Of a DNA stretch of 64,000 nt, positions 1-49,500 are shown piece by piece. Source of the DNA: Undaria pinnatifida (lineage: Eukaryota > Sar > Phaeophyceae > Laminariales > Alariaceae). The stretch spans positions 7,300,775-7,364,774 of the forward strand of contig JABAKD010000008.1 in NCBI GenBank assembly GCA_012845835.1, read 5' to 3'. Position numbers and translations under genes: made by a program. Within the stretch, counting starts at the first letter, position 1. The number at the start of each line of letters is the position of its first letter. Below the pieces are notes generated by a model, which was not told the origin of the DNA, ran no database searches, and saw nothing but the letters and a program-made list of their open reading frames with translations.

Positions 1-812
1 AGGTAAGAGCGCTTGTTTGGGCTTGTCACGGGGCGCTCTTAAATCGGGGTACCCACTGTATCACACCGTTAGTCTTGGTGAACTCTGGTATAGTCGGCGA
101 TCAAAATCGACAAATATAACAAGCTGAAAAGTGGGAATGCTGAACCCTATGCGCGTTAACAATAAAGGCATGTACCGCGGGGAGGGGGGGGGGGGGGGAC
201 CCACCGTGACCACGGCTTGTCCGGAAGGGTCGCTGAGGACAAAATATTTTACGGGTTGAGAGGGAGTAAAGCGACGATCAAAAAAGAAGGGACAAGAAAA
301 AAAAACAAGCCAGCCAGCTCACAGCCTACCAGGACACAGCTTTGCTTTGTTCTTTTCAGTTGGGTGCGGCCATAACGAGCGAAGGTGTTGAGGTATCGAG
401 AGCGACGGTCGGTCACCTGTGACACGACCTGCGCTCAGGCCTGCCTGTTCGGCGATACTGCGAACACGTCTGGTGTGAGGTCAACCGATCGATCGATCGA
501 TTGATTGATCAGGCAATGCTCAGCTTTGCCTTGCAAAGTTTTATGTGGATGCAGCGGTTTCGAGCGAGGCGATACCAGGCGGTCGGTCACGCTCTTTTAT
601 TTGGATCAAAAGTCTTAGCGCGCGAGGCGGTCAGTCACAGCGTATATCAGGATGCAACCACTCGTACCAGGCGATGCGAGTCGGTCCATTGGTTGGTCCG
701 CCGGTCGGCCGGTCAGTTTTACGGTCGGTTGGTTGGTCGGTTGGTCGGTCGGCCCGTTGGTCGGTCGGTCGGTCGATCGGTCAATTTTTCGGTCGTTATG
801 CCGGTCGGTCAC
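1..812. repeat. MSH3 intron 17: dispersed repeat and GGTC/GGTT array
   Basis: Positions 100-280 belong to the dispersed family with a copy at 45655-45840 (GTGGGAATGCTGAACCCTATG, GGTACATGCC in reverse). A polyG run is at 181-199. Between about 480 and 800 the sequence is a degenerate tetranucleotide array (GGTC, GGTT, GATC) that ends only 10 bases from exon 17. The frames that look open here are simple-repeat translations. Confidence 0.7.
406..465 (-). pseudogene. Decayed copy of MSH3 exon 17 3' end
   Basis: The 60 bases resemble the last part of exon 17 (813-875) including its donor: both read GGTCACCTGTGA on the plus strand and share the CAGGCCTGCCTG core. Translation gives RSIAEQAGLSAGRV in place of SRNIAARQAWTKLVS. 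It lies downstream of the true exon in the direction of transcription and has no proper acceptor. Confidence 0.6.
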
Positions 813-37252
<36,440 letters not shown>

Positions 37253-37494
37253 AGGTCCCCGTGGTGGCCAGGGCAACGGAGCAATGGGATAGATACAGAT
37301 ATTAACCCTGTTCGTGCTGTGCGCTGTGTGCTGTGTGCCATATCCGTGGATGGATTTAGATCGGTTTTCGTCAAGATTTGGAAGGCTTTATTTTTGGTCG
37401 CTGTTGGGAGAGCGCCATCACGAACCCGGGAAGTAGATGAGCGGGTAACATTGCAAAGCGAGCTAGAAGGGGGGGGCGAACTTCGACTGGAGCC
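37253..37494. promoter_or_regulatory. Divergent start region between MSH3 and the coiled-coil gene
   Basis: Only 242 bp separate the MSH3 start codon (minus, 37252) from the coiled-coil start codon (plus, 37495), so both 5' leaders and promoters must overlap here or lie in upstream non-coding exons. I see no convincing TATA box. The stretch contains a GCTGTG(T)-type repeat near 37315-37342 and a G-run at 37470-37477. Shared promoter function is inference from spacing. Confidence 0.5.
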
Positions 37495-37585
37495 ATGGAG
37501 GCTCTGTCGAGGAAGACAGAGAAGGAGAAGGTGGCGGAGCTGGAGGCAATGCTGGCAGATGCAACCCTCAGCGGAGACGTTACAG
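37495..37585 (+). CDS. Coiled-coil gene exon 1 (start)
   Basis: Starts MEALSRKTEKEKVAELEAML with a favourable GCCATGG context and runs to GDVT plus one base. The donor read here is ACAG|GCGAGT, a GC-AG intron. This makes phase 1 and joins to exon 2 without a stop. The ATG is the first plausible one; the frame upstream is open, so a longer start or upstream exon is possible. Confidence 0.6.
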
Positions 37586-40500
37586 GCGAGTGTCAATGTT
37601 CACGTGTAAAACGTACAAGACATGTTCAAAAGTGAAGAGTATCTCGAACGACCCCCGCCGCAACGTACGGGTAGCAACAACTATGCGCCTCCTGTAATGT
37701 GCATGCGAAAGCTGTGGTGTCCCTTCCCTTGCTCCGGCCCCTTGACCACTTTGGCACTCAACATCAGCAGTACGAGTACACGACTTTTCGCGAGGTTCCA
37801 CATCACAATCTCAAATCTTCGCGAGGTTCCACATCACAATCTCAAATCTTTTTACGTACGTACAAAAAAGATCACTTCTATACGACGTACAGGTACGACT
37901 CGCAGTCGAATAGCGGTTTCGAAGCCTGGCCCAACCAATACCTATTCTGCTCCGGGGAACCGATCACGCGATCACCCACCTCATAATCCTTCATCAGCAA
38001 TTAGTACATATCATACACACCCCGTAGCACGCGCGATCGAAGCAGTACGCAGCTTTCGAATATTTATGAGACACGACGAAATCCTCGATCTCATCACAGC
38101 TGCAAGTGTATTTTGAATGTTGTTTTTTAGTATTTTCGTGAAAATCTACCGTGAAAAACCAACAACTACTCCACTTTGACTTTGCCGTCGATGCATCAGA
38201 TGACAGCTCGATATCCTTCGCGTCGGAAGCCCCCACGCCCATCAAACGACACCACCACGTGCCCCCGAGCACGCGCCAAGATCTCAAGACAAAAGTACCG
38301 CCCACTTGGCGCCCTGCGGAGCAATGGAGCCGGTCGATCGATGTCGGCAACAACGAATCGCACCACATGAACCTGAATAGATCGTTTCCTGCCGGCGGCC
38401 GGGAGGAGGATGTCACCGCCCGCATCTATTCCTCCTCCTCCGGCACAGACAGCTCGGCCAGTGAGCAGGCAGAGCACCGGAGGAGACACCAGCAGGGCAC
38501 AAACCGAGCAAGGCGGCACAGTGGCCATGGCCGTATGGGTGCCATCGCTGGCCACAACAAAGATGGCAGTCGCAATGAGCAGAAGAGACGCGCCGAGCAA
38601 GACGAGGCGGCGAGACTACTACGGTCGCAGTTGGCGGCGGCTCGGTCCCAGCTTGAGCAGAAGGAGATCGTCACGCGGTCGCTGCAGCGCCAGCTGGACC
38701 AGGTCAGTCAGTTTTATATAACCTACAGCAGTGGAGGACAGCGTCGTGGTGCTATTATTAACAATCATTTCAAGACCCGTGTATAATAACCTAAAAAACG
38801 ACGAGTGCGGTATTATCGTGCTTGCAGGACGAGCGTGCAGCAGTACGAGTATAATCATGCTGCGCGTTTGTCTTACATCTGCGTACGTACGTTCAAGTTC
38901 AGACACATCACCTACCCCAGCAGCTAACAGCCCTCGGGTTGCTTCGTGCTGCCGATGCTGTATCACAAACATCATTTTTTTCGTCGTTTTCCCTCTGAAG
39001 TCCCCAAAGAGGTCCGCTTTTTCTGCCCTTGACGTCTGCCTGGTATGTGGGACGGGGATGCACGCGTCGCAGAATGATCCTTCTTTACCGAGATCACGTT
39101 TAGTTCGGGTGCCAAAATGCTGTTTCTCGAGCCAGGACTCGTTCTGGAATCGTAGGAGTGTATATGCACTCACTACTGCTGTGGTTGTGTTGCATGGGTC
39201 AAGGAGTTTCACCACGCATTGATACCCCCAGTGCCATTGATGCACTTGATGCCCTCTTACGTATGAGCCCAATGCCGTATTTCGTTAGTTCCTAGGGTCT
39301 GCTAGTATGACGTTTTTTCCCTCTTCCTTTCCTTGCTTCCTCTTCTCGTCTTTTCTTGTCTTTTATTCGATCTTCTTTCCTTTCGTTTCCTTTCTCTTAG
39401 GCTATTTCTTATGCAGTCGGATTTGTCAGTCGAAAACGGCCGTTTTCGACTGAAGCCCAAATCGGGCTTTCTTACGGCCATTTCTTATGCAGTCGGATTC
39501 CGCCAGTCGAAAACGGCCCTTTTCGACTGGACTTTTTTTCGACTGGATTCTTCTGGTCCTTATTCTTATCGTCAGTCGAGTCGATTTTATAGTCTTTGTG
39601 CTCTTCCTAGAGGCGGTTGGTGTGAGGGAGTACTGCTGTATGTACAGCAGTCGAAATCGGTTGGCAGCTCTGTGCTTCGCGCTTTCTCCGCGAGCAACGG
39701 CTCGGCGAACCCTCGTCCCAGCGAGTTGGTGGCTTTGGGCTTAGCCGAAAGCCGCCAAAGCTACGTTCGTGGAGTTGCACTCAGCCGAGAGCCGCCAAAG
39801 CTAGAGCAGGCGCAGCCGTTGTTGGCAGCATGGGATCGAGACCGCGCGCTGCTGCCGTTGTGTGATACACGCTGCTGGCGAGCGGAACTAGGAATGTGCC
39901 ACGCTGACTTGCTGCGAGAAGCAACAGCTGAGATAGCCAAGCCAGCGTCAGCGCCTTGCATGATGCTGCAGTGTGGTACTTGGCATGGGTGTGTGGCCGT
40001 GTGGCCGCGTGGGTGTGTGTTTAGTGGTGGGATGAGCGATGCGATCAGTTCAAAAAACACGTGTAAAACTTTTTCGACTGAGTTTTTCGACTGGAGGATC
40101 CAGTCAAAAAAGTCGAGTTTTTCGACTGGATCCGCCAGTCGGAATTTTCAGTCGAAAAAAGTTGAGTCGAAAAAGCCCTTTTTCGACTGCGTAAGAAAGC
40201 CCGATTTGGGCTTCAGTCGAAAAAGGCCGTTTTCGACTGACAAATCCGACTGCATAAGAAATGGCCTTACGCAGTCGAAAAAGGGCTTTTTCGACTCAAC
40301 TTTTTTCGACTGAGAATTCCGACTGGCGGATCCAGTCGAAAAACTCAGTCGAAAAAGTTTCACACGTGTTTTTTGAACTGATCGCATCGCCCATCCCACC
40401 ACCAAACACACACCCACACGGCCACACGGCCACACACCCATGCCAAGTACCACACTGCAGTATCATACAAGGCGCTGACGCTGGCTTGGCTATCCCTGCT

Positions 40501-43500
40501 GTTGCTTCTCGCAGCAAGTCAGCGTGGCACATTCCTAGTTCCGCTCGCCGGCAGCGTGTATCACACGACGGCAGCAGCGCGCGGTCTCGATCCCATGCTG
40601 CCAACAACGGCTGCGCCTGCTGTAGCTGTAGCTTTGGCGGCTCTCGGCTGAGTGCAACTCCACGAGCGTAGCTTTGGCGGCTTTCGGCTAATCCCAAAGC
40701 CACCAACTCGCTGGGACGAGGGTTCGTCGAGCCGTTGCTCGCGGAAACAGCGCGAAGCGCAGAGCTGCCAACCGATTTCGCCTGCTGTACAGCAGTACTC
40801 CCTCACTCCAACCGCCTCTAGGAAGAGCACAAAGACTATAAAATCGACTCGACTGACGATAAGAATAAGGACCAGAAGAATCCAGTCGAAAAAAAGTCCA
40901 GTCGAAAAGGGCCGTTTTCAACTGGCGGAAGCCGACTGCGTAAGAAATGACCTTGTTTTATCTTCTTCTCTTTGTTTATTTTTTCCCGATTGACTTGAGT
41001 CTGACGTGCGTATGCGTAGTGATAGGTACTACGTGTAATATATACGTGCTAGTCTTCCCTAGGTATCAAGCGGTATAGTCGTTTTTTTCAGGCGCGAGTA
41101 GTGAGACGTATCCACGACTATGGACCTGGCATATCGTAGGCTGACTCCCGATTTCACTTTTCATACGTTTCTGGCGGAGACATTAATTGCGTCAGCTGTG
41201 ATATATGCGTGTACCACCTTTGGTTTGTGTTTTTTCTCTGGGGTATTCCTCAGCTCCGGAGTGACTGGAGCCTGTCCTGTGACCACGGACTTGATTATGC
41301 GAGTTAATGTTACAACAACAACAACAACAACAACTCGTACGCCATTCCGCGGTGACGTCGCGGCTGGCCGAGCTTATGCAGTATTGTCTGTTGTCTGCGC
41401 CGGACGCGCTACAGGCGGTGCTCTCATGCGACGGAATGCCGTGCTGTGTTTATTAATAAGTGTACGAGTGGCCATTTTGTACACGCCTATCGCACTCTGT
41501 ATGCACTCGTATCATGCTCCTATATGTTCACCATGCCATGGCAGTGCAGCTCATTCATATAGGGTATCGATCTTCCTCGGAATACTACCGACGCGTACGA
41601 GCATTTTCTATCAAGGGGACGTACTAGTAGTACCAGCAGTAGATGAGACATGCTGTGACCTGTGGCTGTGTTCAGACCCGGCTGACCAAAAGTCCCTGGC
41701 ATTCATTCCATGTGTACGTACAGCGAGGAGAAATCGAGGAACAAACTCAAGCACGCGCGGAGGAAAAGTTGGTTGCCGCGTTGGCAAAGGCGTCTGGGCT
41801 CAAAGAGGAGCTGGCGAGGACATCTGAGCTGCTTGTGGAAGGGGCCCTCGAAAGGTGACCGACGTTCTATCTGATGTCCAGTTTGTAGACGGTGCGGTAG
41901 ACGTGCACGTTTTACATCAACATTTACCGCTACTACCGCCGCGAACGCGTACAAACCTTCTCCTTGGGATGATTTAGCGGCCTGTGTTATGCGTTGTGAT
42001 TCCTGAATACATTTCCGAGTCGCAATGTTGCGTTTGACACACGCTACGCTGAAGGTGCACTTTTCCTTCTGAGGGTGGTGGCTTGATACACTATTCTATA
42101 CCTCACCCAAATCCTTGTTTTGAAAAAATCTGAAGAGTGTAATCCGATTACCAAAGCTCACGGTCTACGCATGAAAAATATTCATATTGCGCAACCAGAG
42201 TGACATTCCGACGATTTTGGGTTCAGGAGCCCCAAAATGCCTCCCTATACTGACTTAAAGTAAATTTGTCCCTAAACAGGGTTTCTAATTGTAAACGGCG
42301 TTCGGAAAATAGTTTTGCCAAAAACAATGCTACCTCTATCGTGGCACCCGTCGTTCATATCGCAGACTTCATCGGTTCATCGCTCATCGCGCATCGCAAG
42401 GTGTACGGAGTAGAACGATCTTTTGCCGGCACCAGCACATCAAGCTTGTACGAATAAAGTCTACTTTTAGTTTCCGCCGCAGCGCCCTGGAACCGGTTCT
42501 CCGCGTTTTCGTATGCATCGATACGTAGCTGTTTGCACATTGTGTTTTCCTTTGCATCGATACGCAGCTTTTTTGGCACGTTGGCATCGTTCGTCATCAT
42601 TTATTTTTGGGTAGACGACAGAAAGCGGTATACCGCCACCATTCCGCGCCACCGTGCGGTACATCAGAATACACCTAGGTTTTTGACCCCGATCCGCGAC
42701 GCTGATTGGTCAACTCAGCCTCGTACCTGTTTTTGACACCAACTCCTAGCGGTTCATCGTACCGCGGCTTCTCAGCTCGGCCGTCACCGTTTCCTGACGC
42801 GCCAATAACGGTTTCTGTCGCAAAATACACCATGCGGGCCGACTTTGCACCAGGCTCTTCACGCCCCATAGCCTTTCAATTTCCGACCGAATCTCAAACA
42901 TGGGCACAACGTCACGTAGCATCCATAGAACGCGGCGCTTTCACATTCCTTCATTTTTCGGATCCCTTCAGAGCAATCATTGCAACACCCCTTCCGCACA
43001 CAGCACGAATCGCTGCTCAACCATGCATAGCTCGCACCATACGTAGCTCGCACACCACACGTACACGTATTGTTGTTGTTCTAACATTAACTCGCATAAT
43101 CAAGTCCGTGGTCACAGGACAGGCTCCAGTATTGGGTTAGGTATGGATGTATGGCGGGGAAGATGCTGTGGCAAAGGGACAAAGAGGGAGTGACAGTCCA
43201 GCTACACGCGCACGACGGTCGACCCTGTTAGCCCACGCATACACCCGATGACGTCGGCCGTCCGCCTTGCGACTTCGTTCACCGCATTATGTTGAAATCC
43301 ACGCAAGGAGAAGACGCCACCACTTAAACTTGGTAGTCAAGAACTTGGGCACACTTGAGATGCCGGGACAATAACCTAATCGGAGTATCACACACAGCTT
43401 GCAAAGATGAGTTTCGACACAATATTCGATCTCACAGCTGGATTGTATTTTTATTTTTATAATAAAACACTACCCATACCCTAATAATACCTGATTGGTG

Positions 43501-46500
43501 GCGCCATCTGTGTGGTCGTACACTGCTGGTTATGTACGAAACAACCGCTTTCGACTATTACTGAAATGTGGACCTTCAACCTTCAAAATATGGGGAGTAT
43601 ATTACATGTAGTCTTGTACATAGCCTTCTACATGTAGTCTTGTAGCCATGCAGTCAGTCTACCGACACAGACATGGTCGGGTAGGTTTGTTTTAGCCGAA
43701 GGCACAAGACGTATGGATGCATGCTCCGGCTTAGAAGCGTTTTGCCGAGGCGAGGAAGATGGGTTGTTGAGTGCTAAAGAAGTGAGATTCGTTTGGGGTA
43801 GGTATATCCATATCTCTGAAGGGATCCGAAAAATGGAGGAATATGAAAGCGCGTCGTTCTATGGATGCTGCATATGTTGTGCCCATGGTTGAGATTCGGT
43901 CGGAAATTGAAAGGCTATGGGCCGTGAAGAGCCTGGGGCAAAGTTGGTCTGCATGGTGTATTTTGCGACAGAAACCGTTATGGGTCGCGTCAGGAAACGG
44001 TGACGGCCGAGCTGAGAAGCCGCGGTACGATGTTCCGCAAGGAGTTGGTGTCAAAAACCGGTACAAGGCTGAGTTGACCAATCAGCGTCGCGAATCGGGG
44101 CCAAAAACCCAGGTGTATTCTGCTGTACCGCACGGTGGCGCGGAATGGTGGCGGTACACCGCTTTCTGTCGTCTGCCCTTTCTTTTTCTTTCCAGCTCAA
44201 CTCAGAGGAGGTTTTTACCCTCAACGGCCTTCTAGGCAAGCCGTGGTCGCAGATGCCGTCCCTTCTCCCCGATACGTGTTGATAGCACTTGATTACTGCA
44301 AAACGAACCGTTGATAAGATTCTTCGTACATGCCTGGTATGAAGTGTAAGCGGCACCTGGTGGCAGTTCGCAGTGCAATGAATTTCCCACCAATCCTTCG
44401 ACGTTATATGTTCTGCGAAGCTCTTACCCCCAATAACATCGAAGGTCCAATATGGTCATACGACTTTGGCTATGAACTACATGAATACCCCCCCCTCCCT
44501 CAATAACGGCGCCTCAACAACGGCAGGCAGAACCTAGAGCAACGCTGCTCCACCCTCGCAAAGGACCTGCGCAAATCAGTCCAACGTACGGATGATCTGG
44601 AGGGGCGGGTATCGGAATCGCGCGCCGAGCTGGTCAGGGTAACGGGCGCTCTTCACGCCCGTCGGGGAACGGACGTTGTGGATGCGGAAATGGCGTTCGG
44701 AGAAGAGCTGCAGAGAGTGCAAGAAAGCGCAACGCGGGAGGCGAGAGCTTTGAGACAGGAAACGAGCGAACTGCGCGCGTCACTTGAGCAGACAAAGGAC
44801 AAGTTTAGGAAGGCGTGCGGAGAAAGGTGATTGGGCGCGCGGGGGAGCGGATGATGGGTGTTGCGTGCTACATACGACATAGGTATTAATAGCCCTTTTT
44901 GGCTATATCTATTTATCATCATTTTTTACTTTCCAGCTCAGCCCATAGGAGGTTTGTCCTCAGCTACCTTTTGGACAAGACGTGGTCGCAGGTGTCTTCC
45001 CTTCTTCCCCGCCGATAGGTGCCTTTCTTGTTTTTGGTCGCGCCTAGGGTTCAGCACTCCCACTGCGCGTCGATTTTTATGGAGTTAAGCTAGGAATTCT
45101 TTCTGACGGGACTCCTCGACCGATGAACTACTGAACCTGGTAGGCATTATCGTTAGAGTTTAGTTTGTGTTTTGTAAAGCCCTGGTTTTATGCTTAAGTT
45201 TGACAGGCCATAGCACTGTCACGTTATTTTACGTCTGTTAATAGTTGCACCTTCAAGTTTTCTCAAAAGGAGCTCCGCGAGTGAGGAAATGAGGAAAAAT
45301 TGGGTGCAGCGTTAGACTACTGCCGCAGCATGTGCTTCGGGTGCGGCGACGTTTCCCGCAGGGCATGCATAAAGTGCAGTGCAGACCCAGCGTTGGTGGT
45401 GGTGCTGGTATATTTTGCCGGTTTTTTTTTTCACTCCGGTCGGTTTATTCAGTGTCTCGTTTTGTTCCAGCCGTGGTAGTTGTAGAGATCTATTATCTCG
45501 GTATCTGGTCAAAACGTTTTCTCGTTGTCTGTTGCGTTTATTCCAGCTGTGCTATTGGTAGGTTTCTATGATTGGCGTGATTAAAACTTTTTAGTTCCGT
45601 AAAAAAAATGTGAAAAATTGACGAGCGGAAAGCGCTAAATCGTGAGTTGACAAAATTGGATGAATATTGACGAGCTTATAAAAGCTGAAGAGTGGGAATG
45701 CTGAACCCTATGCACGATGAAAATGAAGGCATGTACCGGGGGGGAAGGTAAGACACATGTGACCACCTCTTTTGTACAGAAGGTCGCTGGGGGCAAAACG
45801 TCTTACGGGTTGAGCTTGAGAGTAAGAGTGACGATTGAAAACAAAAAATATATATTTTTGAATCCATTGCTCAAATCAACCTCCACACGTCAAGCAGATC
45901 AGATTCTTGATCATTACCTTTGTGCATTACACGACAGGTAGACCCCTGGTGAATATTATCTGCATGGTCTATAGATCATGTTCCCGGGTAAGAGCCGGGT
46001 GGCCAGAATGTCTGGCACATGTTCCTGAATTGGATCTGTACTACACAGATCCACCACAGCATACCATAGTAGTTACACATGTAGGATCTGTAGGATCTAT
46101 AAGACCTAGATCGTCATGTGTCCGACGTGTCCAAACTGCCCGTCGTCTTTTGCCCTCATCTTTCCCCAATAACGTTCTTCCAGTATCCATGTTGGCTCTC
46201 GTTCTTTCCTCGTCGTGTTCCTTGTTAGGGATTCTTGGCGAGATGAAGCGGAGCTCCACGCGAGCGAGGTGGAGTCCTTGCGGGAGACTGTTAGCGCGCT
46301 TAGGCAGTACAGCGAGAATGACACCATCGACCAGCTGCTTTGTCAGGCGAGTGAACTGCGGGCCTTATCGACCCGTTCTTCGATATAGAGGTTGACGCTT
46401 TGTGGCCAAAAAGGAGGTGACGTGACGGGGCTCCTCGACTCAGGAACTAGGTATCTGCTATCGTTGGAAACCCTTTCGTGCTTTACTGTGACGTATGCTA

Positions 46501-49500
46501 CGGTGAAGATTCACCATTTTGCACTTGCTACGATAGAGGTAGCATTTTTCGCCTGAAAGGGTTTCTGACGACGGGGCTCCTTAACCCCAAATCGTCCGAA
46601 ATAGGCCATTTTTTTTTCATGGTTCTCGTTGTGTACCTCGCTAGGTCATGGGAGTTTTTCATTCGGTAGCAGTTTTTTCATTCTCCACAATCAGTTTTTG
46701 GAAGAGGTCTTGTTTTCCCAGTTTGAGGAATCTCAGAAAAAAAAAAAGTGGTGCACCTCTATCGCAGCACCCGTTTTTTTTTTTTCTGAAGTTTATTGGT
46801 CACCTGAGGAGAGCTCTATACCTTCTCACCCAAAATGTGCTTATTTTGAGTAAACTGATTTAAGTGCAATCCGATGACCAAACCCATGGCTTAGGTATAA
46901 ATCGCGTTCGTATTTTGCGAAACGAGGATGACGTTTTCTCCGAGTATGCGATTTTGGAGGTTTAAGGAGCCCATTCATTTCAGAAAATACATCTTGCCGA
47001 AAAGTGCTACCTCTGTCTTAGCGCGCGTCCTATGATATGATATTCGTTTCAGTACGGGTTCCCCAATAAAGCGGTATCCCTATATAAGGCGGTATCCCTA
47101 TCCCTATATAAGGCGGTATCGCGATACAAGGCGGTATCCCGATATAAGGCGGTCAAAGTCGTTGGCGCGACTGAGGAATTAAAATCATAACCTGGAGTTA
47201 ATAAGGCGGCTTCCCTCAATAAGGCGGTCATATTGCTCTCGCACACCAACCACCGCCTTACTGGGGGGGGAGGGGGGGGGGGGCTACTTTGTATGCATGC
47301 AGTAGGCCGTGAAATTATTCACTGGGTTAAGCGTTTTTCATTTTTCGTTCCAGGGCTTTTCACGGGTCAGATCGGTTCTCGCGGGTCGGATCGGGTCACA
47401 GGGGCGACCCGGCTCGACCCGTGGTATTTGAAAACCTCCTGACCCGACCCAACCGGACGCGTAAGATTTCGAACACCACCTGACCTGGCCCGACCCGTCC
47501 CGACTCGACCCGGGAGGTTTTTAACCTCGTGACCCGACCCGCGGGTCGAGTCGTGACCCGTGGAAAGCCCCGCAATTTTCTCGCAAAGCCGGTGTTTGGG
47601 AGAGGCATAGACCTCAAGGGAGGAACCTGGGAGGAAATTAGGTACACCCAGGGCTGCCGTGGCATTCGCTTATCGTGGGTTCGCTCTTAAGGACGCCTGC
47701 TTGGGCTGGGGCTGGGTTCAGTCGTCTTTTCTAGTCGGCTGACTGTCTTGCGTTTTGCCTCGGGCTTTAGGCTGTTAGTAGAGCTGTGAGTCAGCAGGAT
47801 TTTCACGACTATAAAACTAATCGGTAGGTGCGTCACCCAACTAAGTGACTTTAGTAGGTAAGTTGGCTGGCGAAACCAGCTGATGGTCAGCCGACTTGCC
47901 GTTAAGTCAGGAGGGCGAAGCTAGCCAAATCACCCCCCCCCCCCCGGCCGAGCAGGCCCCGCCAAAGAGGGAAACCACGCACCCCGCATTAAGCAATACT
48001 GGCTACGAGTATAGAAACCCTATAAGTCAGATATTCGGCACCCCCGAAAAACGACTATTATTCCGACTAGTAACTACTTGATTACCTAAAGTCGTGCCGA
48101 CTCACAGGTCTAGCTATTAGGTTAAGCCTTTTACATCAACCCGCACTGATTCCAAGTAGTTTGTCCCCAAAAGTTTAAAGGGGTTAACGAAGCATATTGC
48201 GGTCTTAGCATGTGTTCTCGCCTTCCGTGTGCCCAAATGCAACGCCGATACCGGGTGCTCGATCGTGATTTTTTCTCGTTGTTCTCGACTGCAGACACCT
48301 GTACTACTGCAAAATTGAACGGGTTTTTCACGGTTCATGACCCGGCCCGCGGGTCGGGCAGAGTCGGGTCGGATCAGGAGGTGTTTGAAATCTCACGGGT
48401 CGGGTAGGGTCAAGAGGTTTCTTAAGCAACGGGTCGGGTCACCCCGCGGAAAACAAAAACGCTACAAGCACCCGACGAGCAATACCATGGCCTACAATAG
48501 TGTAGGTAAACAACGAAAATTTTCTCCCGCCCCCAAAAGGAATTCCGACGGTTTTTTGTTAAGGAGCCCCGTCATTCGGGAAACATTTCAGCCAAAAAGA
48601 GGTACACCTTAACACCTCTGTCGTAGCATGCGTCTGAATTCGTGTGAGTTGAGTAAATTTCACCGCCGCCCCTATCCTATGTTATGTGTGCTTGTGGAAC
48701 TGTCTTTTGTTTATTACTCAGATATCGCGGTGGAAACGACGTGCTGAGGAGCTGGAGCAGTTGCAGCGGGTGTCCTCGTCCCCGGAGGGACCTTCTTGTT
48801 TCGGCAGCGTTTCAGATGTGGAGTCTAGCCCATCCGCGGGAGGCTCGGTGGAGCATTCTTTTCCTGTGGCGGGGCAGACGGAAAAGGGGACACGCCTCCG
48901 CGCTGCAAACCCCGCGACGATGCCGCTGATGAAACAGAGAGAAGAAGGGCAGGAAAGGTTGTTGTCCGGGAGATTACAGGATGCAAATAATGCGTTGCGG
49001 CAAGAGCTTTTTGAGGCGAAGGAAAAGCTGGTGTTGTCCGAGAGATTGCAAGATGCGAACAATGGATTGCAGCGAGAGGTGCTAGAGGCGAAGGAAAAGC
49101 TGCTGGTGCTGCGGGAAGAGGTGGCGGCGGCCACGCTGTCGGCGCGCGAACACGCTTCGAAGAGGGTGACGGCGGAAGTTCGCGTGAAGACTCTAGAGGT
49201 GCGCTCGAAAGGGTTTGAAAGCGTCACGACGCATGGTACGGTACGGGCGGGCACACCTCATTTTTCTCAGACTCCTCGGTTGAGGAGCCTCCGTGAGTCA
49301 TTGCACGGTAGGGGCGTACTGCTTTTTGGCTAAATGGTTTCTGGATGACGAGGCTCCTTAACCCCAAATCGTCGGAATTCATGCCATTCTTGATTATAAA
49401 ATGATTGTTGTGTATGCCTGGGCCGTGGGGTTGATCATCGAATTTGCACTTCCAGCTTGCTCATAATGAGTTTTTGGTTGGGTTAAGAAAGGTGAAGAGC

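Noticed and set aside
39333-40313. 326-codon plus-strand open frame, one of the longest in the window
   Set aside because: It lies inside the Harbinger-like palindrome, is partly repeated at 24.3 and 58.6 kb with broken frames, and has no domain.
44198-44280. Exon-like segment with a good TTTCCAG acceptor and open frame before coiled-coil exon 4
   Set aside because: The same sequence recurs at 44930 with a stop and in a dispersed family elsewhere (5.0, 0.1 and 45.7 kb), so it is a repeat.
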